This document shows, in pieces, positions 30,376 to 40,418 of a stretch of 64,000 bases of DNA. The notes beneath the pieces are model-generated. The model had not been told where the DNA came from, did no database searches, and worked only from the letters and a program-made list of their open reading frames with translations. Position 1 is the first letter of the stretch; the number at the start of each line of letters is the position of its first letter. The DNA comes from Chrysophaeum taylorii. Taxonomy: Eukaryota > Sar > Pelagophyceae > Pelagomonadales > Pelagomonadaceae. The position numbers were made by a program, and so were the translations under genes. Location of the stretch: NCBI GenBank assembly GCA_029834535.1, contig JAQMWT010000071.1, positions 1-64,000 on the forward strand, written 5' to 3'.

Positions 30376-30599
30376 CTTAGTTGGTGACCCTAACCCTTTA
30401 TTAGTGATCCTAGTAGACCCTTCTTTTCTGCAGTGTTATTACTTGAGCAGTTCGAATTACGAACACACCGCGTCCACCACGCGGCGGCGCACGCTCCCTC
30501 TAGGTCAATTCAGTCAATCACTCTCTCTCTCTCTCTGGAGTGACTGGTTTTTGTAACTTCAACCGCTTTTCGGAGACGCCTAGTTCCCAAAGTCAAGAC

Positions 30600-31830
30600 G
30601 AGAATGGTGCCACTCTGAAGGCTAGATGTGTCGCAAAAAAGGCTCCTTAGCCCGCCCGAGTCGGACTGGACTCTTACAGTGTGTACTCACCGACAACGAT
30701 GCTGGCTACTGGTAATCGCTACACACAATCGGCTGCTGTACACAACTGTGATGTGCCACAAGCATTCATACGAAACCCCATCAACAGGACCTACATGGGT
30801 GGATCTCCCTAACGGCGTAAAAGTAAATCCTGAAATTATAGCAAAAAAGTTTCGACAAATCAACCCGAAAGGGGAAATAATTGCCTTCAGATTGATCATC
30901 AGGCCGCTTTATATACTCCAATCGTCCCCTCTTCGCCAAGCACTTGATCAAGTTCCTGACAGACATTGGCTTCACCCGCAGCAGCAGCAGCAGCAGGAAT
31001 GATGATGCCACACTATTCACGAGTCATGAGGCTGTTACCAACAAGTGGTGTGCAATCACAGCATTCGTTGATGATCTGCTGATAGCAGGCTAACTAACTA
31101 ACTAACTTCGGACCTCTCCCGGGCATGGGAGCCAGGCTGGGCCGGTAGTAGCCGGTCCAGGATCACAGAGCAAAAAATCACACAGTTGGGGTAAAAGCTT
31201 GGGATGAAAGTGCATGGATGGCGGACCGCCACTGCGCGCGGTCTTGTGCGAGGTCGTGCCACGAGTTGAAGGGGATGTCGCATTTCCGGAGTGCCTTGGC
31301 GAGCGACCTCCCGTACGTCATCTGCGGAGCCCCCGGTGGGCGCTTGGAGCGGACCCAAGACGAGAGCATCTTGCGAGGGAGTCGGGAGAAGGGCATGCGG
31401 GCGACGTGACCGGCCCAGCGGAGCTGGCGGCGCGTGACGTAGACGTCGATGGACTCGAGGCCGAGGCGCCGCCGCAGGATCTCCGTTGAGATGTGGTGGG
31501 ACCATTATTCAGCTTATTCAAAAAGTGAAAGACGCGTTCTTCAAGGCATGTTGTGAAAGCGTTAAGTAGTGGGCGGAAAATGCCAAATCAATTTTTGGTC
31601 TCAATTGCACCTATGACACGGGGTGTTCATTCACAATAAGCGCTGGATCTAAAGTCAGAGAGCTTCTCTCTCTAAATCTTGGAGAACTCTCAACTAAACC
31701 CGTCCCGCCCCATTCGGATTTCAAAGACCTGCAAAAGAAGAATCACATTCCACACCTATACAAGCAAAGAGTACTCATTCCAGTCGATGTGTGACTCACA
31801 TATATACTTTGAGTATCATAGTCAGGCCGT
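30600..31830 (+). mobile_element. Ty1/copia reverse-transcriptase fragment, split by LINE-A
   Basis: LKARCVAKK, YSPTTMLATGNRYTQ and HNCDVPQAFI (near 30630-30770), TWVDLPNGVKVN, and AFVDDLLIAG (near 31060-31090) are the ordered copia RT motifs; VDDLL is the catalytic aspartate pair. After the LINE-A insert (31091-31499), text such as IIQLIQKVKDAFFKA and FGLNCTYDTGCSFTISAGSK continues the copia RT toward RNase H. Fossil with several breaks. Confidence 0.72.
31091..31499 (-). mobile_element. LINE-A 3' end with C-terminal ORF part
   Basis: The left end is ctaactaactaactaacttc (the tail). The minus strand encodes the typical C-terminus of clade RTE/Jockey-like LINEs: RRLGLESIDVYVTRRQLRW, AGHVARMPFSRLPRKM, GAPQMTYGRSLAKAL and HDLAQDRAQWRSAI. 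This is the most informative copy for naming the family. It interrupts the copia RT. Confidence 0.85.
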
Positions 31831-33717
31831 TTGGTTAGAAGTGACACACAAACCCAGACCATATGGACTGGTCGTTGGGGCGGGTCCCAATCGTAGATTT
31901 TCGGCGCGCAGCTCTTGTCGTCTTCTCTTGCGGGTCAAAATCGTTGATTTTCGGCAAGTCTCTTGCCGGGATTTCCGGTCTCGGCGATCCATTTTTTCTT
32001 GTCGCAGCGTTCGACGTATCGTCCTTCTGCTCATCGTCTGTTGCCGGCGACTCAATCCAATTGCGGTTCGGCCAACACTTCCTTCCTTCAGCACTTCGAA
32101 AACATAAGCGTCGGGGGTCCATGACGTGCGTTCGACTCTCGTTCTCCATGCCGCGTCTCGCGGCCGTCTTCAAAGTTTCGTTTTTGGGTACCCCGAAATT
32201 CGTTTAGTGGAGCAGCGTACTCGATCGGTCATGCCACCCTCTACCACGATGATGATCTCGTCCGCTTCGATGAGCTACATGTCGCTCGGCTATAAACTGA
32301 CGAAAGATGCTGCTCTTACGAAAACGTCCGACTCGTCAGTCGTTTGTGAAGTGTCGCTCCCTCGACTCTCTGCTACGGCTCCGCGTGAGGTTGCCGCAAG
32401 TCTCTCGGCCACTCTTGATGTTCTTCCGCAATGGCTGCGTAGTCCCCCACAACGTACGGCGGCAAGAGAGCAAGGAGGGGTACCGCATATATACGCAAGA
32501 GATCCGAGCGGGGCACTCGCCTTCTTACTTTTGCCTCGCACACACCACCAACATATCGCTGCTTGAGCCGGAATGATTGTTTTGTGGTTAATAAGATCGC
32601 ATGACAGCAGTTGGTAGGCGTTGAAGATTTTAAGGGTAAGGAGAGAGGAGCAGGAGCGTTACAACAAAAGCGAGCGTGGGAGCGCTTGAAGAAACCCGGG
32701 CAGCTGTGCCCTCGCCGCCGCCCTCAGCTATGTCGCCGACGAGAGGTCGACCAGCCCCACCCAGGCCGCCACACTGACGTCGTCCCACATATGTCCGTCC
32801 AGCGGTGTGACATTCGGACGGGGCCCGTGATCTCTTCGCCCGCCCCGTGGCTTGGCGATGACGCTGCCTTTCAGGGATAAAAGCGACAACAAACACGCTT
32901 CACGGGCGGCGGCGGCGGCTGCGGCTTATTGAGGTGACAGACAGAGCGGGGTTTCTCTAGGTCCCGCATACCTGTCTACGCCCGTCAGGCACATCCCTCC
33001 TACCCCACAAACCACACACGTCCTTCATGCGCCCCCCCCCCGCTTACAACAGTCGACGACCTTTATTAAAAAAAAGTCCGGACTTAGAAGTTTAGAATTT
33101 ATACAATTGAGGTCAAGCGACTTCTGATTGTGGAACCCGCTCTGCGAGAAATAAACACCCTACTAGATCCGAAAACGCCGTTGTGGGTGGCGTCGATATG
33201 CTTGAAGAAGTGGCCAAACTGGCTGGGCGACCTCGTAGCCACACCCATGGTAAGCGGCGCTGCGGCGCGCGAATTTGTATGTGTCGCGTGGGCGGCGGTG
33301 TTTGGAGGCTGTCTGGGGATGTCACATTCGCGATCCTTTTTATCGGGTCGCGCACCTTTTTGGGCTGGCCACCCTAAGTGCACCTCCAGCTCGATCCCCG
33401 AGGACTTGGACAGGGCCTTGATGCACTTGGGAAGAAGCAGCCGGCGCAGCATTTATCGCGTCGAGGGTTCGGGGACTCCGTATATTATTGCTGTAAGATC
33501 CCGAGGCGAGCATAAGCCACTAACCCGAAACACCCCGATGATTTCAAGTCGATCAAGGTGCGCCTCGCGACATTAGATGCGTTGATCTCATATAATACAT
33601 CGCAGCTCGGGCGTTCTGCCTTCCTTCGTGAGCAACCCCACGTTCTTTCTGGATGACATCATCGAATGCGGTTGCCCACGTCGGGATGAGCGCGTCTCTC
33701 TTCCACATTCATGTCGA
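31831..33717. other. no firm gene; several unrecognised open stretches
   Basis: Candidates without a recognised domain: 32307-32576 (+), LDSLLRLRVRLPQVSRPLLMFF and YRIYTQEIRAGHSPSYFCLAHT; and 33099-33452 (-), KCIKALSKSSGIELEVHLGW and SQFGHFFKHIDATHNGVFGS. The second has a better-than-random composition and may be an exon of a host gene. C- and GGC-rich simple runs lie near 32910 and 33030. Confidence 0.3.
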
Positions 33718-33840
33718 GGGTTTTAGGAGTAAACTCAAAGGTTAGCGGGGGTTGTGATCAAAGCAGCTTATTAGATTGGCGGGGGTGAGAGCGTCGAGCT
33801 GAAATGAGATCTTAACGAGGACGGCAAGCCGTTAGCGGCG
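33718..33840 (-). repeat. LINE-B 3' tail, solo copy
   Basis: gggttttaggagtaaactc ... gatcaaagcagctta ... agattggcgggggtgagagc ... ggacggcaagccgttagc. It extends a little further toward the ORF than the other solo tails (the ggacggcaag block also precedes the tail in copy 3). Confidence 0.78.
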
Positions 33841-34697
33841 AGGATTTAGGTGGTTGCGCGGGTTAAAAAAAGTTGTGCGACGACGATGCCTAAGGACGGT
33901 CTTTTTGCGTGGCGTGTTGTTTAGCGGCGATTTGAAGGTGGTGCGGCGGCTGGTCGGATGTCGTGAACCAGATGACGACGGGGCTGCTCGCCTCTTATTT
34001 GGGCCGCCGTAGGCTGTGAGTTCGAGGCTGCATTTGATCAGTGCCGACGTTCTTCTTCTTCTTCTTCTTCGAAGGCGGCCTCGACGATATGGTAGGTAGC
34101 TCGAAAAAACAACGGTACCCCTCCGATTCTGATGGTGCTGACTTTACTATTATTATAGTGCTCGCGTCGACCACGCCGACAATAATGATGGGAGGTCGCG
34201 CTCGGTTGTTCTTACGGAGCGTCGCGGTTCGACTTGGGGGTGCTGTGAGTCGCCAAGGCCATCTTGATATCTGTGGTCCTCGACCGCGGAGGATCTCGAC
34301 AAAGCGGCCGACAGCGGGCTTTGTATGTCCGAAGCATCGGCAAATCTTCTTATCCGAAGCGTCGGCCAACGCACGACGGGTTCTTCACGAGTCGGTGTTT
34401 GCTCGAGTCGATCCGGGCCACCCACGCTGGAGCGTACGGCGTCATCGCAGTATATTTTGGAGGCGGGCGTCGAGACCTTTTGTTGGTTTCCGCTGACACC
34501 CGCCGCCGCCGCCTGATTTACGACGGCGAGACGGTCATCGACGCTGGTATTAATTGGTGAAAAGTAAAAAAAAGTTCGTTTCAAAGTGTTTTTTTTTTTG
34601 CTAGTCGTAGTAGCTTGAATAATGTGACGTACTACTTACTACTACTACTACGTATATCTAATAAAGTGTGTTGAGAAACGACGGCTACTACTAAGAG
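33841..34697. other. no firm gene; possible ankyrin-like exon and unassigned ORFs
   Basis: A short plus-strand stretch near 33930-33990 (SGDLKVVRRLVGCREPDDDG) looks like one ankyrin repeat. 34264-34560 (+) reads YGVIAVYFGGGRRDLLLVSADT with unknown function. CTA/TAC trinucleotide runs lie at 34640-34660, just before the OSCP1 gene, in what is probably its 5' leader. Confidence 0.3.
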
Positions 34698-35780
34698 ATG
34701 GGAGTTGCGGGGCTGGACTACACGACCCCGTTGTTGATTGTGAACCTCGGGGGCGAGATGGTGTACATATTGGAGCAGCGGTTGGAAGCGCAAAAGGTGT
34801 GCGCCGCCAAGGCGGAGCGCGTGCTGTGCGACGTGGTGCGGACGATGCTCTCGAGGCGGCTGGTGCAGGAGATGTTCAAGGCGCAGGAAATGTACTCGGA
34901 TGAGGCGATACGGCAAATCTTCTACAAACTCGCCCACGCTTCAATCATGAAGCTGAACGAGACGTCGATGGGCAAGCTGTACTCTTTGATGGTGATGGGC
35001 GTGAAGCGCCAGCTGATGTCGTGCAACGCTGCCCGTCGGGTGCTGGACGTGACTTTAGAACACCTTCTTCAACTCCGGGTCATGTGCCCGGGAGTCGCGG
35101 GTTTGATCGAAGAGTGCGCGGAACTGTGCGTGACGCGCTACGGAAGTTTCGGTCGCGGAGATTGGATGATGTGCGAACAACAGCTTATGCGCTTTTTTCA
35201 AGGTACGAAGATACGCGTGAGCATCTTTCTGCAAGCAAACCTTCAGACGAGCGACGGCACGATCGTGGTCAAGGGGACGGGTCCGCTCGCCGAGGGCGTG
35301 GCGGTCCCGGGGACTCTCGAATTGTTTCGTAGTGACGGTTCGACGTTAGTTTCGACGCGATTGCCCCATCCCCTCGCCGATTCGTGCGACGCCGGCGCCG
35401 CCGACAAGGGGGTTGAGGCCGCCCGGGCTTTGGCGGGGAATGCCTACAGGCCCCATAAAATGGTAGCCGAGGCGAAAAGATCGGCGTTCTCGACGGCGAA
35501 GGACGAGCTCGATTTACTCCGGAGTATGCTCGTATCCGAGAAGGAAGACGACGAGGGCGCCCGGCTCGAACTTTTTTTCCTCGATGATGACGAAGACGAC
35601 GCCGGCGTGACGACGACGCTCGACGGGACGGCGCAGCGGAAGTCCGCCCGGGACATTTTCGCCGACCTTTCTTTGTTAGACGACGACGACGAGGAGGACC
35701 CTAGTCAAAAAAATGACGAGGATATTATTGACCTCCTGGGCTTCCTGGACGACAGCCCGAACAAAAATGAATTTAAGTGA
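34698..35780 (+). CDS. OSCP1: OSCP1-family protein (organic solute carrier partner 1 / NOR1)
   Basis: Single uninterrupted 360-residue frame. The N-terminal 200 residues follow the OSCP1 pattern: TTPLLIVNLGGEMVYILEQRL (residues 7-27), VVRTMLSRRLVQEMF, IRQIFYKLAHASIMKLN, SMGKLYSLMVMGVKRQL, and FFQGTKIRVSIFLQ near residue 175. The C-terminal part is acidic with a DLLGFLDD end, like the family's LLAMMDEL end. OSCP1 proteins are known from animals and protists with cilia and have been linked to transporter trafficking and cilia; the biochemical role is not settled. The start at 34698 fits the alignment to the family's first residues. Length is slightly under the usual 380. Confidence 0.9.
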   Translation: MGVAGLDYTTPLLIVNLGGEMVYILEQRLEAQKVCAAKAERVLCDVVRTMLSRRLVQEMFKAQEMYSDEAIRQIFYKLAHASIMKLNETSMGKLYSLMVMGVKRQLMSCNAARRVLDVTLEHLLQLRVMCPGVAGLIEECAELCVTRYGSFGRGDWMMCEQQLMRFFQGTKIRVSIFLQANLQTSDGTIVVKGTGPLAEGVAVPGTLELFRSDGSTLVSTRLPHPLADSCDAGAADKGVEAARALAGNAYRPHKMVAEAKRSAFSTAKDELDLLRSMLVSEKEDDEGARLELFFLDDDEDDAGVTTTLDGTAQRKSARDIFADLSLLDDDDEEDPSQKNDEDIIDLLGFLDDSPNKNEFK

Positions 35781-36389
35781 CGCCCGCCGCATCTATCGTT
35801 TCTTGTCCGTTGATCAGTGGAGTCGCTGAAAAGTCAGACGCGGGTCGAGTACTAATTTTAAATTGGAGTTGAGAGCGGTCGTGCAGCGCGAGGTAGGTAG
35901 TCCGTCCATGTGCGTAGTAGTGGCCAAAAGAGTACGCGCAGTCTGGAGAGCTCATGTGCTGGAGCTTGGTGATCCTCAATCTCGCGTTGCAAGCTAGGCA
36001 TCCCCGGCGGGGGATGGCACACCGTAGAAAGAAAGCGAGGCCGTTGGCGACACCGGGAATAGCGTCGTCGACAACCCCGAAGAACCTGAGAAGGACGGCG
36101 AAAGTCCAACACACCGATGCCCTCGCAGGAGCTGTCGAGATGAGCGAGGCGGGGCTGGAGCTGTGCAATTGGGGGCTGATTTTGTAACGACGAGCTGATG
36201 ATGACACTCTCGCACTTTTTTCAACGTCAGCAGCAATCACGTAATTGAGAAAGTCGGGTTATTATTAGTTCGCTATACACGTCAGCAAAAACAGTGCGCG
36301 AGGGTACGGTGTTTGGTAATCAAGCACACACCGCCGGAGGTGCCTGCCTGCTGTGTGCTCGACCCCGCGTGGCAGGTGCGACAAATCCA
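35781..36389. other. no firm gene
   Basis: A minus-strand open stretch (35773-36240) contains a hydrophobic part (VCWTFAVLLRFFGVVDDAI) and SYAFGHYYAHGRT-like text, and plus-strand frames are also open. I cannot choose between them. Confidence 0.25.
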
Positions 36390-39350
36390 CGGGGGGTTCG
36401 GAGTAAACGCAAAGGTTAGCGAACGCAGCTTATAGATTTGCGGGGGTGAGAGCGTCGAGAGCTGAAATGAGAGTGGGGTGGGTGGGCGTAAGGGGGGCGG
36501 CAAGGCGCTAGCCTAACCGTCCGGGCGCCGGTGCAGGGACTCGGCGGCCGAGAGACAGACGTAGGGGCACCAAGCTGGCGTTTCTGTAAGCGTCTTGGCG
36601 CTCCCTGAAGTGCGCCTGTGCGTAATGCCGTTGCCGGAGATGGCCGCACCGGCTTCGACATACTGGAGGCCTGCTAGAAGGAGACGAGCACGCTCACGAT
36701 GCACCGTGATGGAGAGACGCCGGTAGAGGCGCGTTGTCTGAGCCCTGCCGCGAGGGAAGGGAAGGGAAGGGAAGGGAAGGGAGCTTGGCCGCGAACTTGA
36801 CGGGCGCGGCCAAGATCCGCCGCGCGACGGACGCGATGCAGGACGTGCCAGTCGCGCGCGCTGACATGGCAGGGAAGGGAAGGGAAGGGAAGGGAAGGAG
36901 CACCCTCCTTGGAAGCCGGTGTTGATGCCAATTTGACATCAAGGCGGTGGAGAGTTTGTCGTCGGCGCAAAGGAAGGACACCTCGCGGACGTCACGAGTA
37001 GGGAGAGCTCGAAGGTCCGCCTCAAGGCGCTCGGCGCGAAGAGCCTCGCGTTGTCTCGTCACGGCCCGCTGTACCTTCCCGTTCGGGGCTCCGGCCGATG
37101 CGTCAATGCCCGCGCATTGTACTACTGGAGCGGCCAATGGGCCCTCGTCAGGCCTCCCGGCGTCCGCCTGCAAACGGCTCCAGGCGCTACAGAAAGGAAA
37201 GGAAAGGAAAGGAAAGGAAAGGAAAGGAAAGGAAAAGGAAAGAAAGGAAAAGAAAGGAAAGAAATAAAATAAAAGAAAATAAAAGAAAAGCGCGGGCCAG
37301 CAAGGACGTTTGTTGGGACGCCGCAAGGGTCGCGAAGCGCGAGCTCATGTTGGCTGCGTCGTCAAAAGAGCTACGCCCCAGCAAGGGCGCGAGCGGCTCG
37401 CAGAAACCGCGCACTGTGCCGCCCATGGCCGGAGAGCGGCTGAGCATGCGGGGGAGGACCGCACAGGCTTTCCCAGTGTTGAAAGCCGCATCTCGGCACG
37501 CAAGCGCAATCCAAGGCCACGCAACCGACTGGGTAAACGCAGGCGGCGTGTCGCAAAGGGGTCCGCAGCCACAATAACGCAGGCAGAGCCCAGCGCCGTG
37601 TAGTGGGAGTCAAGGGCCGCGGCGTCGAAACGGGTGAGGGCTGCACGCGAGTCGGCCGGGTAGGCGTGCTGGGTAACGTGGTCAGCAAGAGAAGTAGCAC
37701 AGTAGTACATGACAGCGTGGGCGGCATTGGCGCGAGTGTGACGTGAGTGTTCGTTGAATAGTTTCAATAATCTTATTGCACATTTTGTCGATTTTCTCGC
37801 TCACCTCTTGACGGGGTGCCAACCGCAATGCCGCCAATCGTGATGGCCTCACTCACGACCCTAATGCCTGTCGCGGAGAGTTCGAAACGAACAGCCGCCC
37901 TCTGTGCGCCATTCCACTCGATCCTGGACGGAGGGGTCGTTCAAGACGCGAAGACCATGGGCAGTGGAGGTAGGACTTGTCAAGGCGCACCGTTGCGCAC
38001 CTTGATCTCCTCACCATACGCCAGAGCTGCCAGCACGGCTTCGCGTGGGGGGGGGGAATGACATGACGCCGTCATCGAAGAAAAAAAAGCGGGCACAACC
38101 CCCGTGCGAGCTGAGACGGTCGTCTGATGCCTTCTGCTCGGGGAAGGCAGCCACCGCGCACGCAGCCGGGAAGGTGGGCATGCCCCCCGGCGTCTCCGCC
38201 GTTCTCTGAATGGAAGGAGGCAAAGTTGCCGCCGTCAAGAACTCAACGGGGGAAAAAAACGGGCGTCAACTCGGCCTCTGCAAGGCGCCCGAGCGACGCA
38301 AGGTTGCCCCCTGCTGCGTATCATCGCTGTATCGCAGTTGCGCGTTCGATGCGGTTGTCCCCGCTGCACCGCCTCCACTACACCAGCCCGCTGGGGGCGG
38401 AGGGATCCGGCCGCTTGCGGAGAGGAGCCGCGGCCGGCGTCGGTGTTGCGATCGAAGTCAGTGCAGATCTCTCGGTGAGGCTGTCATAGTCGACGAGACG
38501 GAGGTCCTTGAGGGTGGCAGCAAGGAGATCTGTCTCGATGTGCTCACCGGGTGCAGCGAGGAAGCGGACCGACGCGGTGGTTGAGACAAGACGCAGATCG
38601 GCCTGCGCGACGAGGGAGGGACCCGTAAGGTGCAAAACCGCGCGTGTCTTCTTTGCCGTCATAGCAGCCACCGACGGCGTTGATCTGGCGAACCGCGTAG
38701 TAGCTAGCCCCAGAGCTTGGGGACACCAGAATGTCGTTGGCCCGTGCGCACGATGCGGATGCGGGCGTTCTCCGAGGCGCTGACGTAGCGCTCCGGGACG
38801 ACGTACTCCGTGGTGAGGCCGGCGCAGGCGGCAGCGTCGCGGATGGCGAGGTTGTCGAGCTCACCACCGAGATCAGCGCGGAGGATATCGTGGCCACGGG
38901 CGCGAATGGAGGAGGCCGCGAAAACAGGGACCTCGGCGGCGGCGGCGTCACCTTTCTTGGCGACGAGGGAGGCAGCCACCGCGGGAGGTTAGCGGAGCGC
39001 AAACGGTACCTGTGGGCGGGCCGTTCCAAAGAAACGCATGCCAAACCGCCAAGTCTCGCGGGTGCAGGGCCAGCGTCAATTATCCCGCAGGAGCGGCATC
39101 GAGTCAAGCGTCGCCCTGGTGATGTCGACCAGGCGGTGACGTCCGGTTTGGGGCAAACGGACTGGGGCGGCTGCGCGACGGCGTTGACGCACAACCTCAT
39201 TACCTTCCGGCTCAATTGATCGAGTTTCTGGTGGAAAAGTCGCGGCTTGACGTATGGAGACGACGACGAGACTCCCTCGCGGAACGCTTTGCGGCTGCTC
39301 TCACCGTTCGGACCGAGCTGCGCAGCTGGTTGGCGCAGCTCTGTCGACAA
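36390..39350 (-). mobile_element. LINE-B copy 3, nearly 3 kb
   Basis: Read on the minus strand: ADLGGELDNLAIRDAAACAG ... (38979-38704), DLLAATLKDLRLVDYDSLTE (about 38530-38470), RT motif C as GGCARFFFFDDGVMS (about 38100-38060), then ITIGGIAVGTP (about 37840), the RFDAAALDSHY block, AWSRLQADAGRPDEGPL, a C-terminal stub ending at the ERARLLLAGLQYVEAG segment, and the 3' tail (36512-36390). The endonuclease part with PD...EVK is deleted between the stub and the thumb. Multiple frameshifts; dead copy. Long GGAAA and GGGAA microsatellites have grown inside the ORF. Confidence 0.8.
36755..37292. repeat. pentanucleotide microsatellites inside LINE-B copy 3
   Basis: gggaa runs at about 36755-36782 and 36868-36897, and an aaagg run of about 100 bp at about 37192-37290. 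Copy 1 has a short CTTTT run at the equivalent site (14147-14170) and cttcccttccct near 15120. Confidence 0.85.
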
Positions 39351-40418
39351 GCGCCGCGTTCCATTCCGAGGCCATGATTTCCTATAATACTAATTAGCAT
39401 CACAAATGCTTCAGATTTACCGAGCCAAGAAAACAATGCGACCTCGACCTCCCCCGTCGTACAGAACCAGTAGTGGCCCAAAAGACTCGTAACCTGCTCA
39501 AGAAACACCGAAACCGGGACTGCGCTTTCCTTGCGTTTCTAATAGATTTTCGAAGGTACGCATCATATCTCGCGCGCAAAACATGCAGCTCCTAAGTTGG
39601 CGAAGAAAGGCGACAGTCATCATTCCTCGCACAAAGTCCGTGACGCTCTGGCCCCAGTCCGAGACATCGCTGACGCGCTCAAATTGAACCACTTCACTCT
39701 CAAACTGGGGTGGTTGAATCTGCAATTGCACTCTGACATCTGAAGTGCTGAACTAATGAGTGGGCGAAAGGGACTGCAGGATGGCGCTGGCGGTGGGCAA
39801 CGTCCCCCCCCGGCTGCAGGCGGTGGTCATGGCGGGCGAATTTGTTGTCGTCGAGAGGGCCGTCCCGAAGCAGGCGTACGTGCTGCGCATCCTCCAAGCC
39901 CGCACGTTCGACTCTGTTCGGAAGGAGGACGCGCGACCTGGATTGCGAGACTTTCGTGCGAGCACTGTGGTGGTGCACGATCGTCATCCTGGTGTAGCTG
40001 TACGGCAAGGCGTCGATTCGTTCGCTCGCTCTGCGCGCACGAGGACGGCGAAGCGCTGGCGCCGGCGCGAACGCCGCCCGAGTGTTGGATGCAGGCTCGC
40101 TTTCTGTTACTTGTGCCTGCGTGGCTTCAGTAAAAGCTTCAACCACCAGTTGGCGTGTTGGCCCGTTCGAAACGGCAAGTCAAACCGCTTGCGCACTGAA
40201 GTAAATCGCTCTGCCCTTAACCCTCACCCGTGTGCTGCCATCCATTCGAAAATCACTTCAACGAGAGCGTTCAAGACCCATTTTGCGGCAACGAATTCAA
40301 CAATACTTTGAGAATGTATGCGACGTCATGCGCGAACGCGAACGACCGGTGTGCGAAGCCATATCTACACACTCACAGATTACATAACCAAGCGTTCGTC
40401 GAAATCAACGGTCGCGCC
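39351..40418. other. unassigned; one possible exon
   Basis: 39498-39731 on the minus strand reads LQIQPPQFESEVVQFERVSD, DWGQSVTDFVRGMMTVAFLR and CARDMMRTFENLLETQ, a protein-like stretch not recognised. 39760-40311 on the plus strand starts MGERDCRMALAVGNVPPRLQ and could be coding, but the minus strand is equally open. Confidence 0.3.

Noticed and set aside
30376-30410. interstitial telomere array
   Set aside because: Only a few imperfect cccttag/ccctaaccc pieces; too short and irregular to call.
32611-32896. plus- and minus-strand ORFs around 32.6-32.9 kb as genes
   Set aside because: Both strands are open through composition alone, and no domain, start context or splice support is seen.
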